NCBI GenBank assembly: GCA_023313575.1
Contig: JAJTTP010000038.1
Coordinates: forward strand, 1 to 64,000
DNA: 64,000 bases
Reading direction: 5' to 3'
Source of the DNA: Eutypella sp. D-1
Lineage: Eukaryota; Ascomycota; Sordariomycetes; Xylariales; Diatrypaceae
In this document: piece after piece, positions 36,111 to 47,800 of the stretch
How the letters are laid out: each line of letters starts with the position of its first letter
How positions within the stretch are numbered: the first letter of the stretch is position 1
Made by a program: the position numbers and the translations under genes
The notes under the pieces: model-generated
Databases searched by the model: none
Seen by the model: the letters and a program-made list of their open reading frames with translations, nothing else
Told to the model about the DNA's origin: nothing

Positions 36111-39100
36111 ATAAAATACCTTCCTCGAATAAGGCGTTTAATTTTTTAAAGTCAGAAACTTCGAATAGCTTACCGGGCGTTATAATTTTATTATTTGCTT
36201 TTAACTTAATAATAAATATTTTATCGTTTTTTTTTTTAATATTAACGTATTAAAAATTCGTTCGTATCGTTTCGACTTTTTCGACGGTAATAATTTCTGG
36301 TTTTTCCTAAATAAAGGCTTTTTTTAATTAGGTATAAAGTTTAACGTATAAGTTTCGGAAGGTTATTATACTTTTTACTATTTTTAAATCCACTGTTACG
36401 TTTTTATTAATAACCGTAATAACTTTAAAAAGTCCTTTTTATCCTTTTTTCTTTTTATATATAAGTATTTCGCTATTTAACAAAAAAGATTTTAAAAAAA
36501 TCTTTTATATATTCGGGCCATTTTTAATATTTAACATATTTTAAACCGATTTTTATGCCTTAATTTTTTTAACCTCCGTTATAACCTTTTGCATCGTTTA
36601 AGCTTTTTAAATTTATATAAAAATAAGGGATAAATTTATATTAATATAAAAATAAACCCCGAAAATTAATAAAATAAGGATAAAACCGTTAAGGTTAGCT
36701 ATATCGTTAACTGTTTTTATTACTATTTATAATCGTAATAATTTTAGTTTAATACTTCCGAGTTCTTTAATAATAATTTTATAAGCTTTATAAATAAAAC
36801 TATAATACTTTTCCACCTTACCGATAAATTAATATACTTTTATTAACATTTAATAATAAATAATCCCGATAAAACGTGCTTTATTACGGAATTCGGTATT
36901 ATCGAAATTCGTACCGGCGTTATAAATAATAATATCCGGGGGTTTTAAATATATATCGATTTAGCATTTTTTAAATATATTTTATATTTTTTTAATTAAT
37001 ATATTTTTTATAAAACGTATTGTTTAAAATTTTATGGTTATATTAACGATATAAAAAACTGGTTTCCCGTTTAAGTACATTATATTAATAATTACCTTAA
37101 AGTTAAAGTTAACCTTTAAATCTTTAAGGCTAAATTTAAACCTTTAAAATACTTTACTTTTAACTTAATAATAATAGCAAAACTTATTAATTTTTTTAAA
37201 AACGTCGATTTCGATATTATGTCTTGCTTTATTTAAAAAGTTATATAACTTATTTACGGATAAATGGTTAAAATGTATATAAATTTTACGTAACTTTATT
37301 TCGGTAAAATAAGTAACGTTATCGAAATTAAACCACAGGTACCCCCATTTCCGAATAACGTTTACTATTATACCGTTTTTAACAACTAATTAATTAATAA
37401 CGTTATTAAAATATATACCGAATTAATCCATATCCTTAATTAATAATAAAAATAAGGTATTTATCTTTATTATATAAAAATTAATTTAGCCGAATAATAT
37501 AATGATAAAAACTATACCGAAGGATTTAATAAAAAAACCGTTTCCGAAACGGATATTAGCTTTTTTTACCCGGTTTTTATTTATTTTTAATCGTTAATTA
37601 AGGTGTTTCTTTATTAAAATAAAACATTATTCTTTTTTTATAATAAATATTTTAATAGCTCCCGTATTTAGCATAATTTTTTTAAAAAACGTTTTTGTTA
37701 TATTTATTTAATACGAATATAATATCGCTTATATCCTTTATTTTTATATTTATTAAAAAAGGGTTAACTCGATGTTAAAATATTTAGTTAAATAAATAAG
37801 CGGCCGTAAAATATTAGCTATTATCCGAATAGTTAAAATATTCCGTGATATTTTTTTTATCGGGTTCCGGGGTAAGTTTATTTCTTTTATATTTAATAAA
37901 AAAAACGGCGTAATTAATACAGTAAGATATTTTTTTAACTTTTTATTAAACCTTTATTTTTTTACGTTCCCGTTTTAAGTACTTAATAAATTAGCACTTT
38001 TTTTTTTTATATATTTAGCATTTGCAGTTTTATTATTTATTAGTTTTTTATTTTTAATAATATTTCCCGCTTTTGTCGTTCCGGTAATATTTACGGTTTA
38101 TATAAAATGCATCGTTATTATTATTATTATCGTTATCGTTTTCGGTAGCCATATATTAAGCTATTTCTTTTATAACTTTATAAATGCTAATAAAAACGCG
38201 TAATTTATTTACTAAGTTTTTAAAGCGGGTAACAGGTTCGAAAAAAGCATATTAAAATTAAGGGATAATACGGCAGGCTCGGTATATAACGGAGATTAAC
38301 TATTATTTTTTTTAAAAATCAGGTTTTAAAACCTTTTAACATAAAGAAAGTTTATTAAATATAATTTAAAATACTTTTAAGTTATTTTTATTAACGTTTT
38401 TAGCTTTAATATTAAAAAAAGTTATAAAAATTTAATCGTAATAATATTAAATTTTATTTTATTCGGTATTAAAGTGGCGTTTTATAATAAGATATATTTC
38501 GGTAAACGTTAAATAATAAAGGATATTATGGAAAAAATATAATGCTATACGTCCCGAAAGAATAATTAAAAATATAGCATAAAATTGCATTTATCGAATA
38601 CCGTTAATATAATATACGTTAAGGAAAAAACGGAACTTATTTTTTAAAATATCGTAAACTTTTTTTATATAATTGTTTTTTTTATTTTAAACTTTTTTAA
38701 ATTATTTTACGATAATCGATAAGTATAATTTATTTAAAACATTTACCGGCGGGATTATATAATAAGTTTATTTTTATTAATTATTAATAGGTATAAATAT
38801 CCGTTTTAATAATAAATTAAGTCCCGGGGTAAATTTAAGCACTGTTTAAAAAAAGGAATCGTAACTTTTTAAAGTTTTTATAGGCCCCGGTCCTTTATTT
38901 AAAGCAGTTGGTAAAAAAGGGGGAAAAGGAGGTAACGTTAAAAGTTAATATTTTTTAAATTATTTAAATCTTATAACATACGGGTTAATCTGGATTTTTA
39001 AAAAAGGAACGGTCCGGTTATCCCTTTTTATCGTTAAATAAGGTTATTTAAAAAGCTATTAATTATATACGGGCTAAAACGGGTAACCCGGGTAATAAGT

Positions 39101-40383
39101 AATAAAAAAAAGATAATTAAAATATATTAAATAGCCCGGAAAGAAAAAGTATTAATATAGCTGCTTTATATTATTAAAAAGTAATTAAATATTAACGGGG
39201 AAAGGTTAAATAATAACGGTAAAGCAAATATTAATAAAAAGTTAAATGCCGGTAAAAGGGGAATATATTTATCTTAATAATAAAAAGTTAATTAATACCG
39301 TTAATATATTACGTAATATTTAAAACTCGGGTTAAAATTTTCCGGTTAATTACGGTTAATATTTAAAAATAAGGTTAACCGGGGTTATTTATTAAAGCGT
39401 AAAAAAATAAAAAAAGGGTTAACCGGGGGGGGGAAATTAACGTATAACTACCGGAAAAAAGTTAATAAAGGTTATTAATTTTAATATGGCTTATACCGCC
39501 GGGGTCCTTAGTTATTATTAAGATTTACCGGGCGGTTTTACAGGTATTCCGAGCCGTAAATTAAAATAAATGGATAACTTATAAGTTTATAAATAAATTA
39601 ATCCTTATTTCGTGTTATAAATCGAAACCCTTTATGCTAAGGCGCCAGGTTATCGGTTTTTTATTAATTTAAGCTTTTTAAAATTTTATACCGGAAATTT
39701 AAATTACGTAATAAAGTTAATTAATGCTGTTATAAAGTTAATATTATATTTTTTAACGTATATACCTTTTTATATTAATACGGTTTTTAATATAAACCGA
39801 AACGTTTTTAATATAATTTTAAAATTTATTTTTATAAATTTTTAAAAATGGTTTTAATACTGTTTAAAATTTTTTTTAATTATCCGGCTAGTTTTTAACC
39901 TGTTATTAATTTCTTCGAAGTTATCGATAATTAATAACGTTTACGTTATTTTTTAAAGGTTAATAGCTTATATTAAGTCGAATTCCGTCCAGGTTATAAC
40001 TGTAAGGTTAAAAAGTAGGATAAATAAAGTAATTCGTTTTTATAAATAATTAAAAAGTTATAATAATATGTTTTTAACTTTTTTTATTTCTTTTTACGTT
40101 AATATTTATTAAAAAGTTTTAATATAAGGTTATTTTTTAACGGCTTTTAAAGTTTCGGCTTATTATTAATCGTCCGATATAATAAGTAATAAAAATAAGA
40201 AAAGGGTATTATATAGTAATATAAGTTAAAATAGGTTATTACTTATTATAAAGACGGGCAAAACGTAACGGTTATAAAGATTTATTAATAGTATTTAACG
40301 CAATAAAATCTTTAAGTTATCGCGATAATAACTTTTTTAACTTTGTTAATTTATATTATTAATTATTTAATAATATTAATTAG

Positions 40384-40594
40384 TATTAATAAATACGTAC
40401 GTAAAGGAAAAAGATAACAATAATAAATAAAGGAAAGGTGGTAAAACTGGTATGGTATTCTGGTTTAAGGTTTAAGGTTTATTTATTTAAAAGGGATACG
40501 GGCGAAGCCCGTATCCTTATATAAACGGGAGATAGGTACATAGTTACATCCTACTGGTATGTGGGTCTATACCAGTGACCAATAACAACCAACA
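40384..40594 (-). repeat. Copia 5' LTR (right), 211 bp
   Basis: Starts TATTAATAAATACGTACGTA (mutated inner end) and ends CAATAACAACCAACA (unmutated outer end). The same hairpin lies at 40494-40516. Confidence 0.9.
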
Positions 40595-40599
40595 GTGGC

Positions 40600-40979
40600 A
40601 TATGTGGCCTCCTCGCCGATCATGTTGCCGGGGCGGCTGGGTCATATTACTAACACGTCTACAGGGCAACTGGTTTCCATGTAATATCTGATAACACCAC
40701 CTCTGTTGCAGTAAGGCGTCCAAACACACAGGAACACGTCCCAACACCTTACATCGCCGGGAGCCCCAGAGGTCCGACTCGCATCTAGAGCACAGCGCCC
40801 GACCTCGAACGGTCACACATGCGCTCCGACTTCTCATTATTATTCATTAGCATCCACCATCCACAACTCAGATATTAATAGTCCGACAGCCCCCCCCTCC
40901 CTCCCACCCCCAAGCCTAAGCCCACAATCCCTCAAGGTCGCAAACACTCATCACCCATCGGACACCCCAGAACAAAACG
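40600..40979. other. Upstream region of the membrane-protein gene
   Basis: GC-normal DNA right of the copia element. A minus-strand frame crosses from here into the LTR and is judged accidental. A pyrimidine-rich stretch (40,880-40,935) precedes the ATG at 40,980 and may be a core promoter. Confidence 0.4.
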
Positions 40980-41702
40980 ATGGATCATCCCAACTTGGGC
41001 GGCGCAGGTGGCAATGTAGTGCAGCACAGAGCTTGGTGGTGGCCTCCGCAGCGGGTTTGCAGGTTCCTGGAAATTGGATATCCCCCTAATCCTCGCCTCG
41101 TACTTTTCGTGTGCATTAGTGTCCTGGTCGCTGTCTTGAGTGTCATCTGGGCTCCTGCCGTCTCCGTCCCTCTCGGATCCACCAAAGACCAATCATCTCC
41201 TCAGCCACCTACCATATCCAATGATGTCAGTGAGGTTGCTCCCGCCAACCACCATGTCACCGAGGATCATGATACTAGCTGCGAGGTCGACACGCTCTCC
41301 ACTACATGCGCGAGTATCACTCCGGTGAGCCAAACAACCGTCCATACCACCCCCATGGCTTCCGGTTCTGGCAATGTACTTTGCATGGTTTACGACCAAC
41401 TTCGGCGGCTATCAAAATCCGAAGACGACTTGTTCCTGTTCAGGGGAGGTCTATTCGGATACCTCGGTCTCCGATACTCCCGTGACGGCGATGATTTGCC
41501 TGCGTTGCACGACATAGATAATGCTTCAAAGCAGAAAATGTCGACAGACGATGACCTTCGACTTCTCCATGTGATAATTGACCAGTACTTCCACGACAAA
41601 CATGCACGACCAAAAGTCTACTTTAAGACATTCTTGGATGGCGTGGAGGAGGGTGAGGAGGAAAAGGGTCGGTTTAGGGAGATCTGCGGTAACGAGCAAT
41701 AA
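40980..41702 (+). CDS. Single-pass membrane protein, unknown function
   Basis: 240 residues; the ATG at 40980 has a good context (AAAACGATGG). A short N-terminal part containing AWWWPP is followed by one strong hydrophobic helix at residues 40-59 (LVLFVCISVLVAVLSVIWAP). Then comes a Ser/Thr/Pro-rich linker, and finally a charged C-terminal half rich in Asp and Glu ending KGRFREICGNEQ. I do not recognise the family. The C-terminal third (DDLRLLHVIIDQYFHDKHARPKVYF) looks folded. Topology cannot be fixed, but positive charge before the helix favours a cytosolic N-terminus. It lies 790 bp upstream of the 683-residue gene on the same strand, and both may be lineage-specific. Confidence 0.65.
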   Translation: MDHPNLGGAGGNVVQHRAWWWPPQRVCRFLEIGYPPNPRLVLFVCISVLVAVLSVIWAPAVSVPLGSTKDQSSPQPPTISNDVSEVAPANHHVTEDHDTSCEVDTLSTTCASITPVSQTTVHTTPMASGSGNVLCMVYDQLRRLSKSEDDLFLFRGGLFGYLGLRYSRDGDDLPALHDIDNASKQKMSTDDDLRLLHVIIDQYFHDKHARPKVYFKTFLDGVEEGEEEKGRFREICGNEQ

Positions 41703-42493
41703 GGTGGTCATCTGAGAGCCCGAGCTAATTAGTCGGTGGCCATTATGCATCTATACCTATAGGCTAAGGTAATACCTTGGCAGCTGGAACACTGTCAGAT
41801 AGTTGCAGTATCACAGTATTAGGGTGTACCCATGATAGAAATCTGATAGCGACATGCGGGCATTCATCTCGGCCCTCCGGGGGAGGAGGGAGGCGGGTGG
41901 GCGAGGGTGGACCTAAAACTGGGATAGACAAAGAACGAGAGGGACGAAAGGGATAATCGTGGAGGAGAAGGCAGGTTAGCTCATACAAGGTTTGATCTAG
42001 ATTTAAAAGTAATTTGCTTCCTATCACTACTTATACACTACTTAGAATGGCAGCATGCCGTTAATTCTTTCACATTGTTGCATCTAATTGCATATGGGCG
42101 CGGTCAATAGACGTGATACAATAATTGTCACGGCTTTGTTGCTTCGAGCTAGCCGTTCCCAAATTCGGCTTCAAGTAATTAGCCCTAGCGTATGCCACAT
42201 GCAAAGATAGGAATACAAAGCCGAACCGCGTTCGGACGGTTTCAAAGCAGTAAACCAATTAGGCCGCATCCGAATATACTTCTCTTGAATGGAGAATGAA
42301 CTGTCTCCTCATTTATAAAGGAGTTATTCCAGTTGGTGGCAAAACCCACTTGGCTGAGTATACAAGTAGAAACCCTTCAAAAAGGAGATGAAGCCCTGCG
42401 CCTCACCCATCACCAGCACTACGACATCTCACAGCGCAAACATACCCACACGATATATATCTCCCTACCTCCCGCAAGAAGAGAAGCGACACC
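41703..42493. other. Intergenic region and promoter of the 683-residue gene
   Basis: No ORF of interest. A TTTATAAAGG element at about 42,311-42,320 lies roughly 175 bp before the next start codon and is a plausible TATA box. Confidence 0.45.
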
Positions 42494-44545
42494 ATGCGGC
42501 AGTTTTCATATATATTTACCTATGTCTCCATTTACTTACAAGTGGTACATGCGACACCACCTGAATTGAGCCCCTTCAGTCGCCCCGGCCGCAATGCCGA
42601 ATGGGAAACCAGGGATCGTTTAACAACACTCACCTCATTCGACCCTACAGTCTACGCGCCCGTACCAGGTCTCTTGGAACTATATCAGATGTTTGCACAC
42701 TACGACGAGTTGATAAGATGTCAAGCAGTAACCAAACTGGGTTTTCACTACCGACGAACCCCTGGGATGTCTACTTCGGTGCCCTACATACTGGAAGATA
42801 TTCTTAAAGATTCCAAACGTCCCTGGGTTCGAGAACTGAATGCACAGTTTCTTCCAGACCTTGTTGCAGCCATCCGCGATGACCTAAAACTGCTTGCAGA
42901 GAAGGAAATCCCTGATGCGCTTAGGTATATTTCCGCAAGTCCTGACCAACATTTCCGTCTCCTAGTTGACCCTTTTGAGGGGGCTTTTAATGTTTCCATA
43001 CAAGACGTCCTTGATCAACTCGCGCTTATAACGCCGATCAGCAGACCAAAATCGTGGTCACTGTTAAAGGGGATCCGAGATACACTATTCGAATCCTCTG
43101 GCCGAGTCTACTCGAAGCTCTACTCGTCCATGAGAATGCAAACTCAACGTCTGGAAAAAAAAAAAGGAAATAATACAGCCGCTGGTTGGAGGTATAACTA
43201 CACGGGATTTGAGCCACGGCAGAGTATCAGTCGACCAGACGACGAAATAGAGCACATGGATACGATAACCAACCTACTCTTGGAACTTCTATTCGCACAT
43301 AACATTACGCCTCCGGATGTTCCCGACCAACCAGTTGAGATAGATTGGTATACACTTTATGCTACGTCTCCCTGGTTCGATGAGGAGCCACCAAAGCCTA
43401 ATGAGACTCATCTTGATGGAGGGAGACTTCGAGATACACTTCTTCACGATCTGATTATCCCGTTACGTAATGCAAGGAATACATGGCAGATATCGAGAGA
43501 CCAGCTGGTATTTCTGTGCAAAATTGTTCATCTCCTAGGGCTCGACGAGAAGCTCCTATTAATGCACGAGAATACGTGGTTCGTCTACGTGTCCAGGGGA
43601 GCAGTTACTTTACTCGGTAGAGTCATTGAGATTATAGAGGCTTTATTCGCTACAGCCGTGGAGATTGTAAGGCAGATTATGAAGACTCTATTCGTTCCAT
43701 TCTTGGAGATCATAGAGGTCTTACTCGACTTTCCAGTCTTGAGGGTTATAGAGCTCTGTTCCGACTTTTTCCTGGTACCTATAGAGGTCTTCTTTGATCT
43801 AGTCAAGAAGTCTATATTTCACCATGGAAGCCGCAACAGCCAGAGTCAATCCGCCCCCATTGGCTTCGCCCTCGAAGCCAAATTGGAGCGTACTATCAAC
43901 CGCCTAGATAAGATGGTTATAGGACTGGAGACGTACGAGAAATACGCCACTCAGATGCTAGACCAATTGTACACGGGCGAGAAATATCGCCAAAAGCTCG
44001 GAATGCAGCTAAGAGATCTCCAACACAACTGGTACCGGCACTGGCAGGTAGAGACCCTTGATTACAGGCCATTCAACTGCTCGGGTAACTGCGGATCATG
44101 GACGACATGGCAAAATCTTCATGTGCGAGCTGTGCATTACTATTATCCCAGTATGGACCAGGTTCTACGGGCAGTTTTGAAAGGTCATGAAGCCATCGAT
44201 CGTAAATTTTTGGATTCATGGAAGTTCTATTCGGACAAACAGAGAATGGTGGATTACTGTGACCAGGTTTGGCAAACCCAGACAAACATTGACGAATCTC
44301 AGAAGGCACAGGGAAAGTATTCGACAAATCTAATCAGCTTACAAGACGCCTTTGGGCGCGATTGGAAGATATCTGGTGAGCGCTTGGAGAAGGAAGGAAA
44401 GGAATGCGATGCATTTCATCACAATATATTAGCTGCTGACGGAGAGGCGGGTTGGGCTGGTTATAAATATGGCTCGTGGAATAACCCTTTTGATTCGCTG
44501 AAGCGGCATGATATCCTAGTTGGCGTGAAATCCTGGGAAGAATGA
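42494..44545 (+). CDS. 683-residue secretory-type protein with periodic amphipathic helices, unknown function
   Basis: Uninterrupted single exon with ACACCATGCGG start context. Residues 1-20 look like a signal peptide ending VVHA before TPPEL. The body is helical and charged. Residues 377-437 form an unusual stretch in which V/I-E-hydrophobic units recur with acidic residues 11, 15, 15 and 11 positions apart. This spacing is consistent with one continuous amphipathic helix lying on a membrane. A second part (about 460-640) is helical with many Trp/Tyr and Cys-Ser-Gly-Asn-Cys near residue 530, and contains possible N-glycosylation sites. I recognise no family. A secreted, ER/vacuolar or membrane-binding protein is inferred from the signal and helix; no enzymatic motif was seen. 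Confidence 0.8.
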   Translation: MRQFSYIFTYVSIYLQVVHATPPELSPFSRPGRNAEWETRDRLTTLTSFDPTVYAPVPGLLELYQMFAHYDELIRCQAVTKLGFHYRRTPGMSTSVPYILEDILKDSKRPWVRELNAQFLPDLVAAIRDDLKLLAEKEIPDALRYISASPDQHFRLLVDPFEGAFNVSIQDVLDQLALITPISRPKSWSLLKGIRDTLFESSGRVYSKLYSSMRMQTQRLEKKKGNNTAAGWRYNYTGFEPRQSISRPDDEIEHMDTITNLLLELLFAHNITPPDVPDQPVEIDWYTLYATSPWFDEEPPKPNETHLDGGRLRDTLLHDLIIPLRNARNTWQISRDQLVFLCKIVHLLGLDEKLLLMHENTWFVYVSRGAVTLLGRVIEIIEALFATAVEIVRQIMKTLFVPFLEIIEVLLDFPVLRVIELCSDFFLVPIEVFFDLVKKSIFHHGSRNSQSQSAPIGFALEAKLERTINRLDKMVIGLETYEKYATQMLDQLYTGEKYRQKLGMQLRDLQHNWYRHWQVETLDYRPFNCSGNCGSWTTWQNLHVRAVHYYYPSMDQVLRAVLKGHEAIDRKFLDSWKFYSDKQRMVDYCDQVWQTQTNIDESQKAQGKYSTNLISLQDAFGRDWKISGERLEKEGKECDAFHHNILAADGEAGWAGYKYGSWNNPFDSLKRHDILVGVKSWEE

Positions 44546-44833
44546 GGAGCGCTTGAGTAATTATATTTCACCCCAAATTGCTAATGTATTATCTACTTAC
44601 ATTCGTGATTACCCGTTGAACATGATTCGTAAACCTCACATATGTCTCACATAATAATCAATAGGTAGAAGGAAGAAACAAAAGGAGGGGGCGGGGGGGG
44701 GGAGGTGGGGGGGTGCTCGCGGTAATTAAGGCAGGACTTCATGTGTCTGCTTGGCCTCTTTCAAGAAAGTCGAGATAGAATTAGCTAACGTAGTAAAGAC
44801 ATGGATCTATGAATGTAGCTTCCAGCAATCTTA
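44546..44833. terminator. Convergent 3' region between two genes
   Basis: A 290-bp gap between convergent genes. It contains a G-rich tract (44,685-44,712) and AATAAT-type words. No more specific signal could be identified. Confidence 0.3.
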
Positions 44834-47800
44834 TTAGGCCCCAAGGTGCTTAATAACCGAGGGCAATATTTCCAACTTGTCTTCTAGTTTTCGTCGTTTA
44901 ATGTCGCACATCGTCACATCATCTTCGGCCCGCCGTTTAGCTTGCCGCGCGGCAGTCCGTTGTATGTCTGCGACCAAATTGAAACCGTGCCGATTGGAAG
45001 CAGCATCAGGATCCCGTGATTGCTGACGTTTCTGCTGCGCCGCATGCATCAGAAGCCATGTTGCTTCTTCATCGTGCTTGAAGGCGTCGGTGCGGACCTG
45101 CACTAACTGCTTCATCAAGCGTATCGTAGCGGCCTGCCCTTGAAGCGCGCGTTCCATCTTTTCGCGTTCCCTAGCGAGGTCGAATGCGCCTGTCGACGGT
45201 AAGGCTGAAAAGATTTCGTCGGTAGTGGGCGGGGAAGGGTACGAGCGGCCGTTCGTCCCTTGATCAACGGCCGCATCACATCCTTGACGGCCCTCGCCCG
45301 CGTACTTGCCTTTCCCCTCGGCGAGGCTGCTATCGACGGCGTCGGTATCGAAGTGACGACCTTCCCAGAAGCAGTCGGGCTGGTGGTAAAAAGCGGCAGC
45401 GTGGAAGCACATGTATATGCCGCAATCGGTGATGTTCTTACTGTCCTGAACGATGCGGTTTCCGGTCGGCAGCTCGAAGGAGAAGTGGAAATTGTCAACG
45501 ACGACCTCTTTTTCATTGTGGATACTGTCTAACTCGCATGCCGTATGCCATGCCAGGGCCAAGAGAATGTCGTGATGTTGCTGGAGGGTGTGGGCTTGCC
45601 ACGAGTCCCAGACGGCTATGAGCACCGATATTTGTTTGGTGGCCGGATTTCTTGGGTTTGCTGGGCCTTCTCGTACGGCTTCTCCGGGAGCAGCAGCAGG
45701 GTTTTCTGCTCGCCTTTGTTGCTCGTGGTCTTGCTCCTGTCTTGGTCCCTGCTCTTGCATGGTGGGCATGGTGGTGGTGCAGCTGATCGGGAAAATCCTG
45801 ATGATGTAGGTAGACCAGTGGTTTTGGTGGCAGACGGGGATCTGCATGAACTTCGTGCTGCGGTCCATGCGCTTGTTGGTGTGGGTTTGTCGCATCCTCA
45901 AGGGGGGCGGCAGAGGGCGTTTGAACGTCACGGCGTTCATGACATCTGGGTTCGTCGCAGTGGTCGGTACTATGCCCTTCTGGCCGTCGACTTGACGGCC
46001 CTCCACGTTGGCGGTGACTTGTTTGGGGGAAGTGGAAGTCTTATATTGCTCATAGGCAGTGGTGACTCTGCCTTTAAACGCGCTGTCGCGCCAGGCCAAG
46101 TACTCCGGTCTCTCGGGATTGATGCGAAAGCATAGCCGCCGTATATAGGCGCTGATATAAGTGTCGATAACATTGTCGTTGAGGCACATTTTGTTTCGTA
46201 CGAGCTCTACGTCCGTAGAGGTCAGGTTGCTGCTGAGATAGATGGCGACATCTTGACTTGATATCATATCTGATTGCATTTCTGGAGTGGTCATGGATAG
46301 CGTGGTAGAAATGGCACTGGGACGGGAACTTAGATTGTGGATGGGCGTGGGATTGGTGGTGGTAGAATTGGGTAGAGAATTATTGGATATAACTAACGCC
46401 GGCGATGTCGCCGATGTCGATGCTGATGGCAATGCCGATGGCAATGCCGATGGCGATGGCGATGGCGATGCCGATGCCGATGCTGATGCCGATGCTGATG
46501 CTGATGGTGACATGCGTGACATGCGTGACGGCAGGGACGGCAGGGATGGCAGGGACAGTTGGGACGGTGGTGGATGTGGTGGTGGGTGTGGTGGTTTTAA
46601 TGACGACTCTGCAGGAGGAGCGTGCGGAGAGGACATGGCTAGATCGGTCTCTTCTCCGAACAATTCGAGCTGGAAGAAGTCGTCGTTAGGTTCACCTACG
46701 GGAGCTGGATATTGCTGACTGATATCGTGGTCGAAGATAGGCCCGGGTCTGCCTGGGGTGGCTAGGACTGAATGATCGTCTAACTGCTGCTGGGAAAAGG
46801 GATCACCCCCGCGACCAATCTCGCCGTCGGTCTCATCCAACCTCTGTCCCTGTTCCTGATTCTCTCCCTCTCCCTCTCCCTCTTCCTCTTGCTCTTGCTC
46901 TTGCTCTTGCTCTTGCTCTTGCTCTTGCTCTTGCTCTTGCTCTTGCTTTTTCTCTTGCTCTTGCTCTCCTGCCCCGGCCCTGGCTCTGGCCCCGGCCTCC
47001 GCGTCCAGTCTTCTTGAATTTCGTCGTCGTTGGGGCTGTGGTTGTGACAGTGACTGTGACTGTGACAGTGGCCGTGACTGTACCATCACCACCACTTCTT
47101 CGACCGGTTTTTCTTGAGAGGCTTCTCCTTCTCCTGGTGGGATAGTCTTCTTGATATCACTTGGCTTAAAAGCGAGGTGGCCTTTTTGAAATTGCTCAAC
47201 CAGGCCAGTGAAGTTCCTGACATACCTCCCATATGCCCCCTGGTTGTTTTTGCGCCTCTTTAAACGCTTCGCCCTGTGTTCCACAGCTTCCTTATAGACG
47301 TCGTTCAAGACGGCGCAACCTTGCCCGGGTCGTTTCTCCTGCTTCTTCCGCTCCTCGACGGACCTTCGGATGTTAGCTAGACTCCTATCAGAACCCAACA
47401 CTTGTGAGCCGAAGTACAATGCAGGTATACAGGCGTAATCTAGGTCTGCCGGGGTTCTGTGTGGCAGGTCGATCGCCTTTAGCACGGCCTTGATGCTAGC
47501 CTCGTGAGTTCTGAGGTTAGTCTCGTACCCTTTGAGGGGGGCAGATTTGGTTGTAGGGCCAGATTTGATTGTAGGGCTAATATTCCGAAAACGATGAGCG
47601 AGGATGGTTATTAGGGTGTCACGTGGCAATGACACCCTACGACGTCGACGGTCATCACCCTCATGATGCTCCTGCTGCACCCAGATGGGGAAAAGAGGCG
47701 GACGCAGCTTTGGCTCAAGACGGGAAAAGTTGTTCTCGAATGTCTTGACAAGAGCAACCCAATTTTTGCTTAGCTGTTGTTCAGCTTCGTCCCGGCCTTC

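Larger units (their letters stand above)
34328..40594 (-). mobile_element. Complete Ty1/copia retrotransposon, RIP-inactivated
   Basis: LTRs at 34328-34528 (201 bp) and 40384-40594 (211 bp) enclose about 5.9 kb. The 5-bp duplication GTGGC is exact (34323-34327 and 40595-40599). On the minus strand, near 35,070-35,200, the translation contains IGYIIVLSNK after a D-x-L-F-I-N-N-K-D block, the RNase H start typical of fungal copia elements. Near 35,990-36,035 a YEKSRLIVQGYGN-like block marks the reverse transcriptase N-terminus. RNase H next to the left LTR and RT upstream of it gives minus orientation. All frames are broken. Confidence 0.92.

Noticed and set aside
40544..40837. 97-residue minus-strand ORF at the copia edge
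   Set aside because: It spans the LTR/target junction, so it did not exist before the insertion, and its Cys/Arg-rich composition is shadow-like.
45545..46135. 196-residue plus-strand ORF
   Set aside because: It is the antisense shadow of the Ulp1-like catalytic domain, which contains the recognisable His/Asp motifs.
46287..46718. 143- and 94-residue Asp/Ala/Met-repeat ORFs on plus
   Set aside because: They are other-frame readings of the hexamer microsatellite in the Ulp1-like gene.
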